Source: DATFVA01 sp963771705 (GTDB lineage Bacteria > Bacteroidota > Ignavibacteria > Ignavibacteriales > Ignavibacteriaceae). From it: 64,000 bases of DNA. The stretch is taken from assembly GCA_963771705.1 (NCBI GenBank), contig CAVYUP010000006.1, positions 1 through 64,000 of the forward strand, written 5' to 3'. Below are positions 33,697-44,125 of this stretch, piece by piece (positions within the stretch are counted from its first letter, which is position 1; each line of letters starts with the position of its first letter). The position numbers and the translations under genes are program-made. Under the pieces are notes generated by a model. It was not told where the DNA came from, did not search any database, and worked only from the letters and a program-made list of their open reading frames with translations.

Positions 33697-34842
33697 TTAT
33701 TTCGAATCAAGCAAGGCACGTGCAATAACTATCTTCTGAATTTCAGAAGTTCCTTCATAAATTTCTGTAATCTTTGAATCACGAAGATATCTCTCAACAA
33801 GATACTCTCTAACATATCCGTAACCGCCGTGTATCTGTATTGCATCGAGAGCATTTTCAACAGCAATTGTGGATGAATAAAGTTTCGCCATTGCCGCTTC
33901 TTTCCAGTAAGGTTTACCCGCGTCTTTTAAGGCGGCTGCACGGAATGTAAGCATTTTGGCGCCATCAACTTTCATAGCCATATCCGCCAGCTTAAACTGG
34001 ATTGCCTGGAATTTGGAAATAGGCTCACCGAAAGCTTTTCTTTCCTGTGAGTATTTCAGGGAAGCTTCAAGCGAAGCCTCGGCAATTCCTATAGCCTGGG
34101 CAGCTATACCGATTCTGCCCCCGTTAAGGGTATTCATGGCAAAGTTGAAACCTTTACCCTCTTCCCATACGATGTTCTCAGCAGGCACCCTGCAATTTTC
34201 AAACGTAAGCGAACATGTATCAGAGCTCCTGATGCCGAGTTTATCTTCCTTCTTGCCATGATCAAAACCGGGAGTACCTCTCTCAACCAGGAAAGTTGAG
34301 ATTCCTTTATGTCCTTTGGATTTATCGGTGGTAGCCATAACGAGCGCATAATCAGAACTTACGCCATTCGTGATCCAGTTTTTGATACCGTTCAGAACGT
34401 AATGATCGCCATCTTTGTCAGCAGTAGTTTTCTGCTTGGTCGCATCACTTCCGGCTTCCGGTTCCGATAATGCAAAACAGCCGAGTTTTTGTCCCTGAGC
34501 CAGCGGGCCCAGATATTTTTCTTTGATAAAGTCAGAACCATATTTTTCCAGTCCGTAGCAAACCAGCGAATTGTTCACCGACATAATTACGCCGACGCTG
34601 GCATCTACTTTCGAAATCTCTATCATCGCCAGTACATAGCTTAAGGTATCCAATCCTGCTCCCCCATGTTCCGGCGGAACCATCATGCCCAGGAATCCCA
34701 GTTCTCCAAGCTTTTTAACGATATCAGCAGGAAATTCGGCTTTAATGTCTCTCTCTACTGAGGTAGGTGCTATTTCAGCCTGGGCAAATTCGCGGGCTGA
34801 TTCCATGATCATTTTTTGATCATCTGTAAGATCGAAATTCAT
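33697..34842 (-). CDS. Acyl-CoA dehydrogenase, short form (butyryl-CoA dehydrogenase type)
   Basis: The 381-residue enzyme is full length for the short-chain class: CFALSEPEAGSDATKQKTTA, WITNG, QAIQFKLADMAMKVDGAK, IQIHGGYGYVREYLVERYLR and the catalytic Glu in ITEIYEGTSEIQ. It oxidises short acyl-CoAs with transfer to ETF. It stands alone here, not in the fad operon; upstream is a 231-bp spacer before the divergent rlmN. Confidence 0.94.
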   Translation of the reverse strand: MNFDLTDDQKMIMESAREFAQAEIAPTSVERDIKAEFPADIVKKLGELGFLGMMVPPEHGGAGLDTLSYVLAMIEISKVDASVGVIMSVNNSLVCYGLEKYGSDFIKEKYLGPLAQGQKLGCFALSEPEAGSDATKQKTTADKDGDHYVLNGIKNWITNGVSSDYALVMATTDKSKGHKGISTFLVERGTPGFDHGKKEDKLGIRSSDTCSLTFENCRVPAENIVWEEGKGFNFAMNTLNGGRIGIAAQAIGIAEASLEASLKYSQERKAFGEPISKFQAIQFKLADMAMKVDGAKMLTFRAAALKDAGKPYWKEAAMAKLYSSTIAVENALDAIQIHGGYGYVREYLVERYLRDSKITEIYEGTSEIQKIVIARALLDSK

Positions 34843-35073
34843 TTTTTCTTCCCTGATTTAAGTGATGAGAATAAAGTATTATAAAATATCATTTCTAAGA
34901 TACTTTAATCCTGTTTTTATAGCAATGTAATCCCGATTTATCTCCCTTTTTACATTTGAAAACCGCGCTGTTTATTACGCCCTCGCCATCCCCTATATCT
35001 TAAGAGAAACCTGAATGCTGCAGGGCATTCATTTGCAATTTTATAGCAGGAATCTGATTCGTATATTTGCGAA

Positions 35074-36177
35074 ATGTCAATTAAAAATGCAGATATGGAT
35101 CAGGTAAAGAATAAAGCCAGAAAAACCCGACTGAAAGGGTTAACCCTGGAAGAGCTTCAGAGCTATTTTGCTGAGGCCGGCGAACCCAAATTCCGTGCAG
35201 AGCAGGTTTTTAACTGGATGTATAATCATCTGGCTGATGATTTTGCTGAAATGAAGAATCTGCCCAAGGGTCTTCGTTCAGTATTACAAGAATCCGCTGA
35301 AATTGATACTCTATCTAAGGAAGGTTCGGAAGTTTCAGGGGAAACAGGGACAAAAAAATACATATTCAGCACAAGAGAAAATAACCTCATTGAATCTGTT
35401 ATCATCCCTGAAAAGAAAAGAACAACTCTGTGTATTTCTACTCAAGTCGGGTGTCCTCTCGACTGTAAGTTCTGCGCAACAGGACTAATGGGCTACAAAA
35501 AAAATCTTTCTGCAGGCGAGATTTTCGATCAATACAAAATGGCCGCGATAGACTACGGCAAGGAGAATATAAGCAACATCGTTTATATGGGAATGGGCGA
35601 ACCGCTGTTAAACTATAAAGAAACTATAAAATCACTGGAAATTTTTGGTCAGGGATTAACCACCGGCATAAGCTTAAAAAGGATCACCGTTTCTACAGCA
35701 GGAATTGCCCCAAAAATAAGGGAACTGGCGGATACTGGTCTGAATGTAAAGCTGGCGTTTTCTCTCCATTCCTGCTTTGAAGATGTAAGATCGAAGATCA
35801 TGCCTATCAACATAAAATATTCCCTTGCAGAGAATATTGAAGCAATGAAATATTACGCAAAGAAAACAGGGACAAGGATTACTTTTGAATATGTTATGCT
35901 TAAAGGAATTAATGACAGGCAGGAAGATATAAATGCACTAGTAAAACTCTGCAGTCAAATTCCATCAAAAGTAAATGTAATTCCATTCAATTCATTAAAG
36001 CATATGAATCCTGACGGGTTCTCAGCAGAACTGGAACCGACTCCCCGGAAACGAATAGAGGAATTCTGCCAGAAGTTAAAAGATAAGAACGTAACGGTTA
36101 TCGTCAGGTACACACAGGGAGAAGATATTGCGGCTGCGTGCGGGCAGTTAGCGGTTCAAGGAAAAAGGCAAAAGTAA
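35074..36177 (+). CDS. rlmN: 23S rRNA/tRNA adenine-C2 methyltransferase RlmN
   Basis: The 367-residue radical SAM enzyme has CPLDCKFCATG (CxxxCxxC cluster ligands), GMGEPLLNY, and the C-terminal Cys in AAACGQLA that forms the covalent intermediate. It methylates A2503 of 23S rRNA and A37 of some tRNAs. No clear ribosome site precedes the ATG at 35074; an internal Met eight codons in is an alternative. Confidence 0.95.
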   Translation: MSIKNADMDQVKNKARKTRLKGLTLEELQSYFAEAGEPKFRAEQVFNWMYNHLADDFAEMKNLPKGLRSVLQESAEIDTLSKEGSEVSGETGTKKYIFSTRENNLIESVIIPEKKRTTLCISTQVGCPLDCKFCATGLMGYKKNLSAGEIFDQYKMAAIDYGKENISNIVYMGMGEPLLNYKETIKSLEIFGQGLTTGISLKRITVSTAGIAPKIRELADTGLNVKLAFSLHSCFEDVRSKIMPINIKYSLAENIEAMKYYAKKTGTRITFEYVMLKGINDRQEDINALVKLCSQIPSKVNVIPFNSLKHMNPDGFSAELEPTPRKRIEEFCQKLKDKNVTVIVRYTQGEDIAAACGQLAVQGKRQK

Positions 36178-36187
36178 AAAGGCAAAC

Positions 36188-36775
36188 GTGAAAAAGCTTA
36201 CACACGATGAGATTTCTGAAAAGAGATATACATTAGACAACCTGCATCAGACAACCAAAATGCCTGTGTATGTGCTTCTGAACAGCATACGAAGCAATTA
36301 TAACGTGGGGTCAATGTTCAGGACATCAGACGGAGCAATGATTAATAAGCTTTACCTGTGCGGCTACACACCCCACCCTCCCATACCCGGCGAAGAAGGG
36401 AAAGCGTCGGGGAGAAAAGAAATATTAAAGACCGCACTTGGTTCCACAGAAAGTGTAGAGTGGGAATATGTTAAAGATCCTGTTGAAGTTATCAGACAAC
36501 TGAAAAAACAGGGAGTAAAAATATGCGCCCTAGAACTGACGTCGAAAAGCAGGCTTTATCACGAAGTTAAAAGAGAAGACTTTCCCTTATGCGTGATCAT
36601 CGGAAACGAAATAACCGGTGTAGCGCAGGAACTTATTGACCTGTGCGATTTTTCAATCGAGATTCCCCAATACGGCATCAAACAATCGCTGAACGTGGCT
36701 GTTGCTTATGGAATAGCTGTATTCGAACTCAGAAGGATATTTGACTGCAATAATGATATAGAAGCATTTAAATAA
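36188..36775 (+). CDS. TrmH/SpoU-family RNA 2'-O-methyltransferase
   Basis: A 195-residue SPOUT methyltransferase with NVGSMFRTSDGAMINKLYLC (motif 1), CVIIGNEITGVAQELIDLCD (motif 2) and IPQYGIKQSLNVAVAYGIAV (motif 3), all intact. The specific RNA target is unknown. It starts with GTG, 10 bp after rlmN, within an A-rich spacer duplication. Its last 8 bp overlap the end of the convergent AlbA_2 gene. Confidence 0.92.
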   Translation: MKKLTHDEISEKRYTLDNLHQTTKMPVYVLLNSIRSNYNVGSMFRTSDGAMINKLYLCGYTPHPPIPGEEGKASGRKEILKTALGSTESVEWEYVKDPVEVIRQLKKQGVKICALELTSKSRLYHEVKREDFPLCVIIGNEITGVAQELIDLCDFSIEIPQYGIKQSLNVAVAYGIAVFELRRIFDCNNDIEAFK

Positions 36776-37421
36776 TTGTAAAATATTCCTCACCATTATC
36801 CTTTGTATGAATCATAAGCAGGTTCGCCCGAACCATTTTGACCAGAGTTCTTGAAGCCCGCCGCTCGGAAATATTCACCAGCTCGCTTAATTCCTTAACT
36901 GAAATAGTTTCATTCTTAGCGAGGTAATCGAACACATACTTCTCATTAGAACCGATGGTATACTTTTTAAGGCTGAGATCCTGGGTCTGTGCCCGCAGTA
37001 TCCTAATCATCTCTTTGCTTGCCTGGATGCTTTTGTCATTCACCCTAACAACTACTGTTGACTTGTTAAGATCGAGCTCAGCGAGATAATCCTGCAGTCT
37101 GTGGGGTTTATTTTCTGATTCCGGAACTGTTACAACAACCACCTCTTTCCCATAAACATCAAGAAATTCTATCTCGTAATCCACCGGAGGTTCGCAGTAA
37201 TTCCGGGCCGCATCCTTAATAAGCTCGGCCTCTGATTTCTCGCTATCAACACCAACAACCTGCTTATCATCGTCGATACCGAAAAGGATATAGCCGCCCC
37301 GGGTATTAGCGAAAGCGATCATTTCACGGGCAATTTTTTCGGGGGTTGAGAATCGTCTTTTAAACTCAATCTGTAAGCTCTCACCCTCTTCGATAAGATC
37401 TAATAATTCTCTTCTTTTCAT
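36768..37421 (-). CDS. AlbA_2 (Schlafen-like) ATP-binding domain protein with winged helix
   Basis: The 217-residue protein has an AlbA_2 domain (ESLQIEFKRRFSTPEKIARE, FANTRGGYILFGIDDDKQVV) and a C-terminal winged-helix region (ISVKELSELVNISERRASRT). The pattern is that of Schlafen/AlbA_2 transcription-factor-like proteins of unknown function. It overlaps mtgA by 4 bp. Confidence 0.85.
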   Translation of the reverse strand: MKRRELLDLIEEGESLQIEFKRRFSTPEKIAREMIAFANTRGGYILFGIDDDKQVVGVDSEKSEAELIKDAARNYCEPPVDYEIEFLDVYGKEVVVVTVPESENKPHRLQDYLAELDLNKSTVVVRVNDKSIQASKEMIRILRAQTQDLSLKKYTIGSNEKYVFDYLAKNETISVKELSELVNISERRASRTLVKMVRANLLMIHTKDNGEEYFTII

Positions 37422-38170
37422 TTTTCATCAGGAAATAAAATAATATCATTTAATCTCCCCCGTATTATAGACGATCTCCTTAAAACATAACGCGAGTTCT
37501 TATCAGGGGGATGAATAAGAGGAGAAGGAAGCACAGAGGCAAGACGTGTACATTCATTCAGGTTCAGCTGATCCGGCTCCTTGTTGAAATACGCTTCCGC
37601 CGCCGCATCAACGCCGAAAATACCGCTGCCCCACTCCACAGCATTTATGTATGCCTGCAGTATAGTCCTTTTGCTTAACTCTTTTTCCATTCTAATTGCG
37701 GTTATAAATTCCTTGCCTTTCCTGAAAACAGATTTCTCTGTCGTAAAGAATAAATTCTTAGCAAGCTGCATAGTCAGAGTACTTCCACCCCTGTATATAC
37801 GGCGTCTTCTTTTATTTTGTCTCAATGCTGTATTTAACTCTTTCCAGTCAATTCCTTTGTGAGAAAAGAACGCTCCATCCTCAATAGATATAATTCCCTT
37901 AAGCAGGTTGGGATTCACATCACTTATCGAGGTCCATGATTGCTCAGGGTAAAAAAGGAGGTCGTTTTCAAGAGCTCTCTGCTCCATCAATGACGTGATT
38001 CTAAAATGATAATATTCAAAATAGGGGATCTGGAATGCGGGAATACTGAAATAAAGAAGGAAAAGAATATAGACGGAGATAAACCTGAATTTATGCGATT
38101 TGATGTATGGGAGCAGCCTGCCGAAAGCTGCCCCAAGTTCATTTTCGGGGAATTGTAAAGATGAAATCAT
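37418..38170 (-). CDS. mtgA: Monofunctional peptidoglycan glycosyltransferase
   Basis: A 250-residue GT51 enzyme with an N-terminal membrane helix (FISVYILFLLYFSIPAF), the catalytic ISIEDGAFFSHKGIDW, GGSTLTMQLAKNLF, KRTILQAYINAVEWG and an AAEAYFNK segment. No transpeptidase domain follows, so it is the MtgA type that polymerises lipid II into glycan strands at the outer face of the inner membrane. It lies 33 bp downstream of porW. Confidence 0.93.
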   Translation of the reverse strand: MISSLQFPENELGAAFGRLLPYIKSHKFRFISVYILFLLYFSIPAFQIPYFEYYHFRITSLMEQRALENDLLFYPEQSWTSISDVNPNLLKGIISIEDGAFFSHKGIDWKELNTALRQNKRRRRIYRGGSTLTMQLAKNLFFTTEKSVFRKGKEFITAIRMEKELSKRTILQAYINAVEWGSGIFGVDAAAEAYFNKEPDQLNLNECTRLASVLPSPLIHPPDKNSRYVLRRSSIIRGRLNDIILFPDEK

Positions 38171-38203
38171 AGTATCCCTGAGCCTGGCCGATTTTAAGAA
38201 CGA

Positions 38204-40624
38204 TTACTTTTTCCGCTTAATTTCAGCGGGAGTGAGTGAATCTACCTCTGTCTCCGACTTTTTTCTAAGGTTTTCCAGATCGCGGTTATTGTTTCTCCTC
38301 ATACTGTCGATAACCTGCGGAACATTATTATTTAACGTGTCCGTGCCTTTCCGGCCTGCGTTTACATCAGGTTCACCGAATTTGTTTGGAGGAAGATCCT
38401 TAAACTTCAGAGTATCTTCGCGCTGAATCTTGTAACCGAGTGAGTCGACCTGCGACAAAGAGTCGAGCTGCATCGCTTCCATTTTTTTAAGAGAATCCTC
38501 ACGTGCATTTGCCAGGCGCTTCTGTTCCTGGTCGTAGACACTAACTTTCTGGATTATCTTATTTGCGTACAGAGTTGAAGGATACTTTATCTTAAGCGAA
38601 TCATACAAGGCCGCGGCAGAGTCGAGCTTATCAAGCTTATTCTCCAAAATCCAGCCGGAGGCGTATAATGCCTTCGGTGCGAGGGGTGAGGATGGGTAGT
38701 CCTTATAAATGAATTTCAACTTTACAAGAGATGAGTCATATTTATCGTCCATCCAATCCTTTTCAGCGGCAGCGTAGATATCCTCTGCAGGATCAAAGTT
38801 CAGATTTTTCAAAGGCACGCCCAGCTTGTTAGCGGCGGCGTTAACTATATTCTGTTGGGGATAGTCGGTATAAATAATATTAAAAAGACTATCGGCTTTC
38901 AGTGAGTCGTTCTGTGTAAGATAATAACTACCCAGAGAGTAGAGTGTTCTTGCTGTGTAATCAGGTCCGGGATTCATATCGAGTATACTATTATAATATG
39001 CATAAGCCGAATCGGGAATATTAAACTCAGTAAAGAACAGGTTGCCCATCTCAAATTTTTCTTTAATTATGAGAGACTTGAGAGAATCGGGCGGAAGATC
39101 AGGTTTTTTCGGAGGTTCTTTTCCGTGCATCAGCTCTTTTACCCTTCGCTCAAAAGTTGGTGAAGCAATATTTGAGAAAAGGTTTGTTTTCTGCTTGAGA
39201 CTGTCGATGGGATTTACAATAACAGTATCGGGGACAGTGATTTTTTGTCCCTGAGTATTATAAACAACATTTCCAAACTGATCCAGACTGTCCCTTTGAA
39301 CCACTGTAGTATCAATTTTCATCCCGGTGGTATCCTGTACAAAAAGAACCGAATCCATTTTAGCTTTTACCTGAGCAAATTCCTGTTCTGCAATCACCTG
39401 ATCCTCAACATCCTTCCGTTCATTGTAGTACTCTGTTGAATCTTTCGTATACTGTTCCGGATTTTCGGCATAGTAGCGTTTTTCAAGGTTCTCATTGAGC
39501 TTATTCCGGAGTCCCAGGTATTTGGTGAACAGATTAGCTTTCTGATGAGCGTTTGTTAGATATTCAGGGGGTGCGGCCGAAGCGGCAGCTCTCGTATAAT
39601 AAGTGCTGGCACTATCGAAATCCTTGTAATGAGTTTCAAAGATAGTTCCCAGTTCATACCTTGCCATCCCTGCATTTATAGAGGTTTTATAGGTAGTATC
39701 AACCTTTACAAGCACGTCTACAGCTTCATCGTACTGATCAAGCTTTGCGAGGGTTATTCCTTTTTCAAGGTTAATCTCGTCAAAGTGATCGGAAAATTTA
39801 TCCTGGGTGCTCATATCATCGAAAATTTCGAGAGCCTGATCAGTCTGGCCCGATTGACGCAGCACCTTACCGAGTTCCAGCCGTGCACTATACTGTGTTT
39901 CATAGGATGGAGAAAATTCGAAGACCTGTCTGAACGCGGTTATGGCATTTTCGGGATCATTAACCTTTTCATATAATTTACCAAGTTCATATTCTATTTC
40001 AGCATTTACCTCATCATCATCAGATGATTTCAAAAAATCATTAGAAGAAGCGATCGCACCGGTATAGTCCTCCTGTGCTATCTGATATTTGATCTCCTCA
40101 AGAAATGCCTGGGTGAGAAACTCATCTTCACCTTCTTCGGCCGATTTTTTCTTAACTGTATCGAGTATGGTCAGCGCATCGTCATACTGTTTCAGCCGCA
40201 TCTGAGTTTTCCCGATCCATAATTCTGTTTCCAGGATGAGGTCGCTTTCAGGACGGGTGGCTATTAATTCCTGAAATTTTCTTAGGGCTTTCAGGTAATT
40301 TCTCTGATAATAAAACGACTTACCAAGCATAAGGAGAGCATCGTCAACATAGGAAGATTGGGAATGGAACTGAAGGATTGATGAACACTTGTCAATTACC
40401 TTTTGAAGCTGCTGATTCACATTACCGGCGGCATTGGGTTCTTCAGTTGAAAATAAGTCCTTCTGCTGGGCTTTAATTGCGTCTTCAGCACTTTCGAAGA
40501 GATCCTTCGCATCATAGTAAAGATTGAAGTATGTTGTAAAGTCGTGCCACACGCCGCATCCATTGAATGAGACCAGCAGAAGTAAAGAGGCAAACAATCC
40601 GGGAATAAAACTTTTGATATGCAT
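38204..40624 (-). CDS. porW: PorW/SprE-like T9SS TPR lipoprotein
   Basis: The 806-residue protein has a lipoprotein signal (ASLLLLVSFNGC) followed at once by GVWHDFTTYFNLYYDAKDLF, the characteristic start of PorW/SprE, the TPR lipoprotein of the type IX secretion/gliding apparatus. More than a dozen tetratricopeptide-like helix pairs follow and a charged low-complexity tail closes it. It fits the two T9SS-tailed substrates in this window. PorW identity rests on the N-terminal pattern; other TPR lipoproteins are possible. Confidence 0.75.
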   Translation of the reverse strand: MHIKSFIPGLFASLLLLVSFNGCGVWHDFTTYFNLYYDAKDLFESAEDAIKAQQKDLFSTEEPNAAGNVNQQLQKVIDKCSSILQFHSQSSYVDDALLMLGKSFYYQRNYLKALRKFQELIATRPESDLILETELWIGKTQMRLKQYDDALTILDTVKKKSAEEGEDEFLTQAFLEEIKYQIAQEDYTGAIASSNDFLKSSDDDEVNAEIEYELGKLYEKVNDPENAITAFRQVFEFSPSYETQYSARLELGKVLRQSGQTDQALEIFDDMSTQDKFSDHFDEINLEKGITLAKLDQYDEAVDVLVKVDTTYKTSINAGMARYELGTIFETHYKDFDSASTYYTRAAASAAPPEYLTNAHQKANLFTKYLGLRNKLNENLEKRYYAENPEQYTKDSTEYYNERKDVEDQVIAEQEFAQVKAKMDSVLFVQDTTGMKIDTTVVQRDSLDQFGNVVYNTQGQKITVPDTVIVNPIDSLKQKTNLFSNIASPTFERRVKELMHGKEPPKKPDLPPDSLKSLIIKEKFEMGNLFFTEFNIPDSAYAYYNSILDMNPGPDYTARTLYSLGSYYLTQNDSLKADSLFNIIYTDYPQQNIVNAAANKLGVPLKNLNFDPAEDIYAAAEKDWMDDKYDSSLVKLKFIYKDYPSSPLAPKALYASGWILENKLDKLDSAAALYDSLKIKYPSTLYANKIIQKVSVYDQEQKRLANAREDSLKKMEAMQLDSLSQVDSLGYKIQREDTLKFKDLPPNKFGEPDVNAGRKGTDTLNNNVPQVIDSMRRNNNRDLENLRKKSETEVDSLTPAEIKRKK

Positions 40625-40708
40625 AATTCAAGCTATAAAAGAATAAAAAAAAGTAAAAGGTAAAATATCAAGGCCGTCTTAAAACTGTCATAAACAGCTT
40701 CCGAAAAT

Positions 40709-41047
40709 TCACAAGGCTTCCTTACCCGATTCCTCCGTCCTGATCCTTATTACATCCTGAACATCATAAATGAAGATTTTCCCGTCACCCACCTGTCCCG
40801 TTTTAGCCGTGCGGAGGATCGCTTCTATCACCTTTTCCGCTTTTTCCTTCTCTACAACAACTTCAATTTTGATCTTGGGAATAAATTCTATCCGGTACTC
40901 ACTCCCCCTGTAGGTTTCTGTATGCCCTTTTTGTCTTCCATAACCCCGAACCTCTGTAATTGTTAGTCCCCTGACCCCTTCCTCCACAAGGGCTTCCTTA
41001 ACCTCATCCAATTTAAACGGACGGATAATTGCTTCAATCTTCTTCAT
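40709..41047 (-). CDS. glnB: Nitrogen regulatory protein P-II
   Basis: This 112-residue PII protein has the T-loop with the uridylylatable Tyr (ETYRGSEYRIEF), the B-loop TGQVGDGKIFIYDV and the C-loop IRTEESG. It senses 2-oxoglutarate and ATP/ADP. No amtB is adjacent, so GlnB rather than GlnK is suggested. It sits 12 bp downstream of secA. glnE, a known PII target, lies about 4.6 kb away. Confidence 0.93.
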   Translation of the reverse strand: MKKIEAIIRPFKLDEVKEALVEEGVRGLTITEVRGYGRQKGHTETYRGSEYRIEFIPKIKIEVVVEKEKAEKVIEAILRTAKTGQVGDGKIFIYDVQDVIRIRTEESGKEAL

Positions 41048-41059
41048 ATAGAAGCCCTT

Positions 41060-44000
41060 TTATTTACCGTGACAATGTTTGTATTTCTTACCGCTGCCGC
41101 AGGGGCAGGGATCATTTCTTCCTACTTTATCAGCTACCTGCACCGGCTGAGGTTTACCTCCCTGTTCAGGTGACGACTGTCCGGCTTTGCTAGCCGATGA
41201 CGCCAATCCAATATTAACGGCGCTCTGCTTACTTTCGGTCATTCTTGCAGGCTGCCGCCTTCTGCGGTTCTGCACTTCATCGGGAGCCTGCGGGAAGAAT
41301 TTAAATGCGAAGGAGACAACTTCATTTCTTATATCTTCGAGAAGAGCCACAAACAGCTTAAATGCCTCGCCCTTATACTCAATCAACGGATCTTTCTGAC
41401 CGTAGGCACGGAGTCCTATTCCCTCCTTCAGGTCATCCATCTCTCTGAGGTGTTCTTTCCATTTCTGGTCAATAACGCTTAACATTGCGTAGCGTTCAAG
41501 CCTGGCCATCAAATCGGAACCTATCATTTCCTCTTTCTTATGGTAGAACGTTTTTGCGCTCTCTAAAATCCTGTTTTTAATTCCTTCATTACCAAGAGCT
41601 TCAAATTCTGTGGATTCGAGCTTAATCTCGACCAGGAGTTTCTGAAGAATTTCCTCCCTGATAGCTTCATCCTGAACTTCATCAAAGTTCTGATCAACAA
41701 CCTCAGTTACGTACTCATCAAGGTATTCAAATATTTCGCTTTTCAGTCTATCGCCTGCCAGCGCTCTCTGCCGGCGGGTATAAATAACCTCTCTCTGCTG
41801 GTTCATGGTATCATCATATTCAAGCAGTCTTTTACGTATAGCGAAGTTATTTTCCTCAACTTTTTTCTGAGCTCTCTCAACCGATTTTGTTATCATCGAG
41901 TGCTGGATAACCTCGCCCTCCTTGATGCCGATGCGTCCCATTACAGAAGAAATCCTGTCGCTTCCGAAGAGTCTCATCAGATCATCTTCAAGGGAAATAA
42001 AGAACTTGGATGTACCCGGATCACCCTGTCTTCCGGAACGTCCTCTCAACTGACGATCTATTCGTCTTGATTCATGCCTTTCCGTCCCAAGGATAAATAA
42101 TCCTCCTCTGTCGCGGACCCCAGCACCAAGTTTAATATCCGTACCGCGGCCGGCCATATTTGTAGCAATTGTTACCGCGCCTACTTCTCCGGCGTGTGCA
42201 ACTATCTCAGCCTCACGCTGATGCTGCTTGGCATTCAGTACATTGTGGGGAATTCCTTTCCTTTTAAGCATCCTCGAAAGGGTTTCAGAGACTTCTACTG
42301 ATGTTGTACCTACCAGAACAGGCCGCCCCTCTTTTCTCAGATCTTCAATCTTTTCAATAACCGAATTATATTTTTCACGTTTTGTCCTGTAAACCGCATC
42401 ATCCTGGTCATCGCGAACAACAGGCTTGTTTGTGGGTACAACCACCACCTCAAGCTTATAAATTTCAAAAAACTCGCCTTCTTCGGTCTCTGCAGTACCA
42501 GTCATTCCGGCAAGTTTATTATACATCCTGAAATAGTTCTGAAGGGTAATGGTTGCAAGGGTCTGGCTGTCGCGCTCTACTTTTACATTCTCCTTAGCCT
42601 CAATAGCCTGATGGAGTCCATCCGAATACCTTCTGCCCGGAAGGATACGGCCAGTGAACTCGTCAACTATCGCGATCTTACCATCCTCGGTAACCACGTA
42701 TTCATCATCTTTTTCGAAAAGAGTAAAGGCCTTCAGAAGCTGATGTATTGTGTGAATACGGTCGCTGCTTTCGGAATAGGTATGGTAGAGAATATCCTTT
42801 TGTTTTATTTTTTCTTCAGGAGAGATTGAATCATCATTTTCCAGTTTGCTTATCTCAGTACCGAGATCGGGAAGGATGAAAAAGTTCTTTTCCATACCGC
42901 TGCCTTTGGCAAGTTCTTCCCTTCCCTTTTCAGTAAGATCAATAGTGTTATTTTTCTCATCGATAACAAAATAAAGTTCGTCATCAATAATGTGCATATT
43001 CTTGGCTTTTTCCCTGAGGAACTCCATTTCCGTCGACTGCAGCAGTTTCTTATTTTCAGGTTCACTTAATATTTTTGCCAGCTTGCTGTGCTTAGGTAAG
43101 CCTCTGCTTGCGCGCAGAAGCTGAATACCCGCTTCTGATGCATTTACTTTCCCGGTTGTACCGTCTGAGAGATAACTTTCGGCTTCCTGAACTAATTTGG
43201 AAACCAGACCTGTCTGAAGCCTGTATAACCGTTCAACCTTAGGCTTCATTTCATTAAATCTCTGATCATCAACTTCTACAGGTCCCGATATAATAAGCGG
43301 GGTTCTTGCCTCATCTATAAGGACTGAGTCAACTTCATCCACAATTGCATAATTATGGGGACGCTGAACCTGATATTCCTTATCGATAGACATATTATCG
43401 CGGAGGTAATCGAAACCGAATTCATTATTCGTACCGTAGGTAATATCACAGGCATACATCTCCTGTCTCTGTTCGGAGTTCATCGTATTCAGGATGCAGC
43501 CTACAGTAAGTCCGTGGAACCTGAAAATTTCGCCCATCCATTCGGAGTCACGTTTCGCCAGGTAATCGTTCACAGTAACAAGGTGCACACCACGTCCTGT
43601 CAACGCATTAAGGTACATCGGGAGTGTCGCAACAAGCGTTTTTCCTTCACCTGTAGCCATTTCCGCAATTTTTCCCTGATGAAGAACTACACCGCCCATA
43701 AGCTGAACATCATACGGAACCATCTCCCATTTTGTTTTAGTCCCTGCAACTATCCATTCGTGGCCTAAAAGCCGTTCACAGGTTAACTTTACAACAGCAA
43801 AAGCCTCCGGCAGCAGCTGATCAAGGATCTCCTCATATTTGTCATTAAGCTCTTCTTCGAGGGCATCAAGGTCATCATAGGCGGAATTCCGGTCAAAATC
43901 CTCATCTGACTGAAGTCTCTGCCTGATTTCATCTATTTTAGCATGGGTTTCGGCAGTATATTGCTGGATTTTTTCCTTAAATTCCGGTGTTTTGGCCTTT

Positions 44001-44125
44001 ATTTCATCATCAGAAAGGCCCTTCAGCTTCTCATATTCCTGTTTTATTTCTTCGACCACAGGGGATAAAATCTTAACATCTTTTGCGTGCTTATCACCAA
44101 AAACTTTCTTGATAATATTTATCAT
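41060..44125 (-). CDS. secA: Protein translocase ATPase SecA
   Basis: The 1021-residue SecA has Walker A (MATGEGKTLVATLP), Walker B region (AIVDEVDSVLIDEARTPLII), ATNMAGRGTDIKLG, the RQLRGRSGRQGDPG helicase motif and a C-terminal zinc finger (CPCGSGKKYKHCHGK). An insertion within the first nucleotide-binding domain (about residues 300-430) is longer than in E. coli SecA, as is normal in the Bacteroidota/Chlorobi lineage. It drives Sec export. Confidence 0.97.
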   Translation of the reverse strand: MINIIKKVFGDKHAKDVKILSPVVEEIKQEYEKLKGLSDDEIKAKTPEFKEKIQQYTAETHAKIDEIRQRLQSDEDFDRNSAYDDLDALEEELNDKYEEILDQLLPEAFAVVKLTCERLLGHEWIVAGTKTKWEMVPYDVQLMGGVVLHQGKIAEMATGEGKTLVATLPMYLNALTGRGVHLVTVNDYLAKRDSEWMGEIFRFHGLTVGCILNTMNSEQRQEMYACDITYGTNNEFGFDYLRDNMSIDKEYQVQRPHNYAIVDEVDSVLIDEARTPLIISGPVEVDDQRFNEMKPKVERLYRLQTGLVSKLVQEAESYLSDGTTGKVNASEAGIQLLRASRGLPKHSKLAKILSEPENKKLLQSTEMEFLREKAKNMHIIDDELYFVIDEKNNTIDLTEKGREELAKGSGMEKNFFILPDLGTEISKLENDDSISPEEKIKQKDILYHTYSESSDRIHTIHQLLKAFTLFEKDDEYVVTEDGKIAIVDEFTGRILPGRRYSDGLHQAIEAKENVKVERDSQTLATITLQNYFRMYNKLAGMTGTAETEEGEFFEIYKLEVVVVPTNKPVVRDDQDDAVYRTKREKYNSVIEKIEDLRKEGRPVLVGTTSVEVSETLSRMLKRKGIPHNVLNAKQHQREAEIVAHAGEVGAVTIATNMAGRGTDIKLGAGVRDRGGLFILGTERHESRRIDRQLRGRSGRQGDPGTSKFFISLEDDLMRLFGSDRISSVMGRIGIKEGEVIQHSMITKSVERAQKKVEENNFAIRKRLLEYDDTMNQQREVIYTRRQRALAGDRLKSEIFEYLDEYVTEVVDQNFDEVQDEAIREEILQKLLVEIKLESTEFEALGNEGIKNRILESAKTFYHKKEEMIGSDLMARLERYAMLSVIDQKWKEHLREMDDLKEGIGLRAYGQKDPLIEYKGEAFKLFVALLEDIRNEVVSFAFKFFPQAPDEVQNRRRRQPARMTESKQSAVNIGLASSASKAGQSSPEQGGKPQPVQVADKVGRNDPCPCGSGKKYKHCHGK

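Noticed and set aside
35030..35075. Bacteroidota-type promoter giving a leaderless rlmN mRNA (TATATTTG at 35062)
   Set aside because: The -7-like box is good, but the nearest TTTG is 26 bp upstream instead of about 20, so the pair is not convincing.
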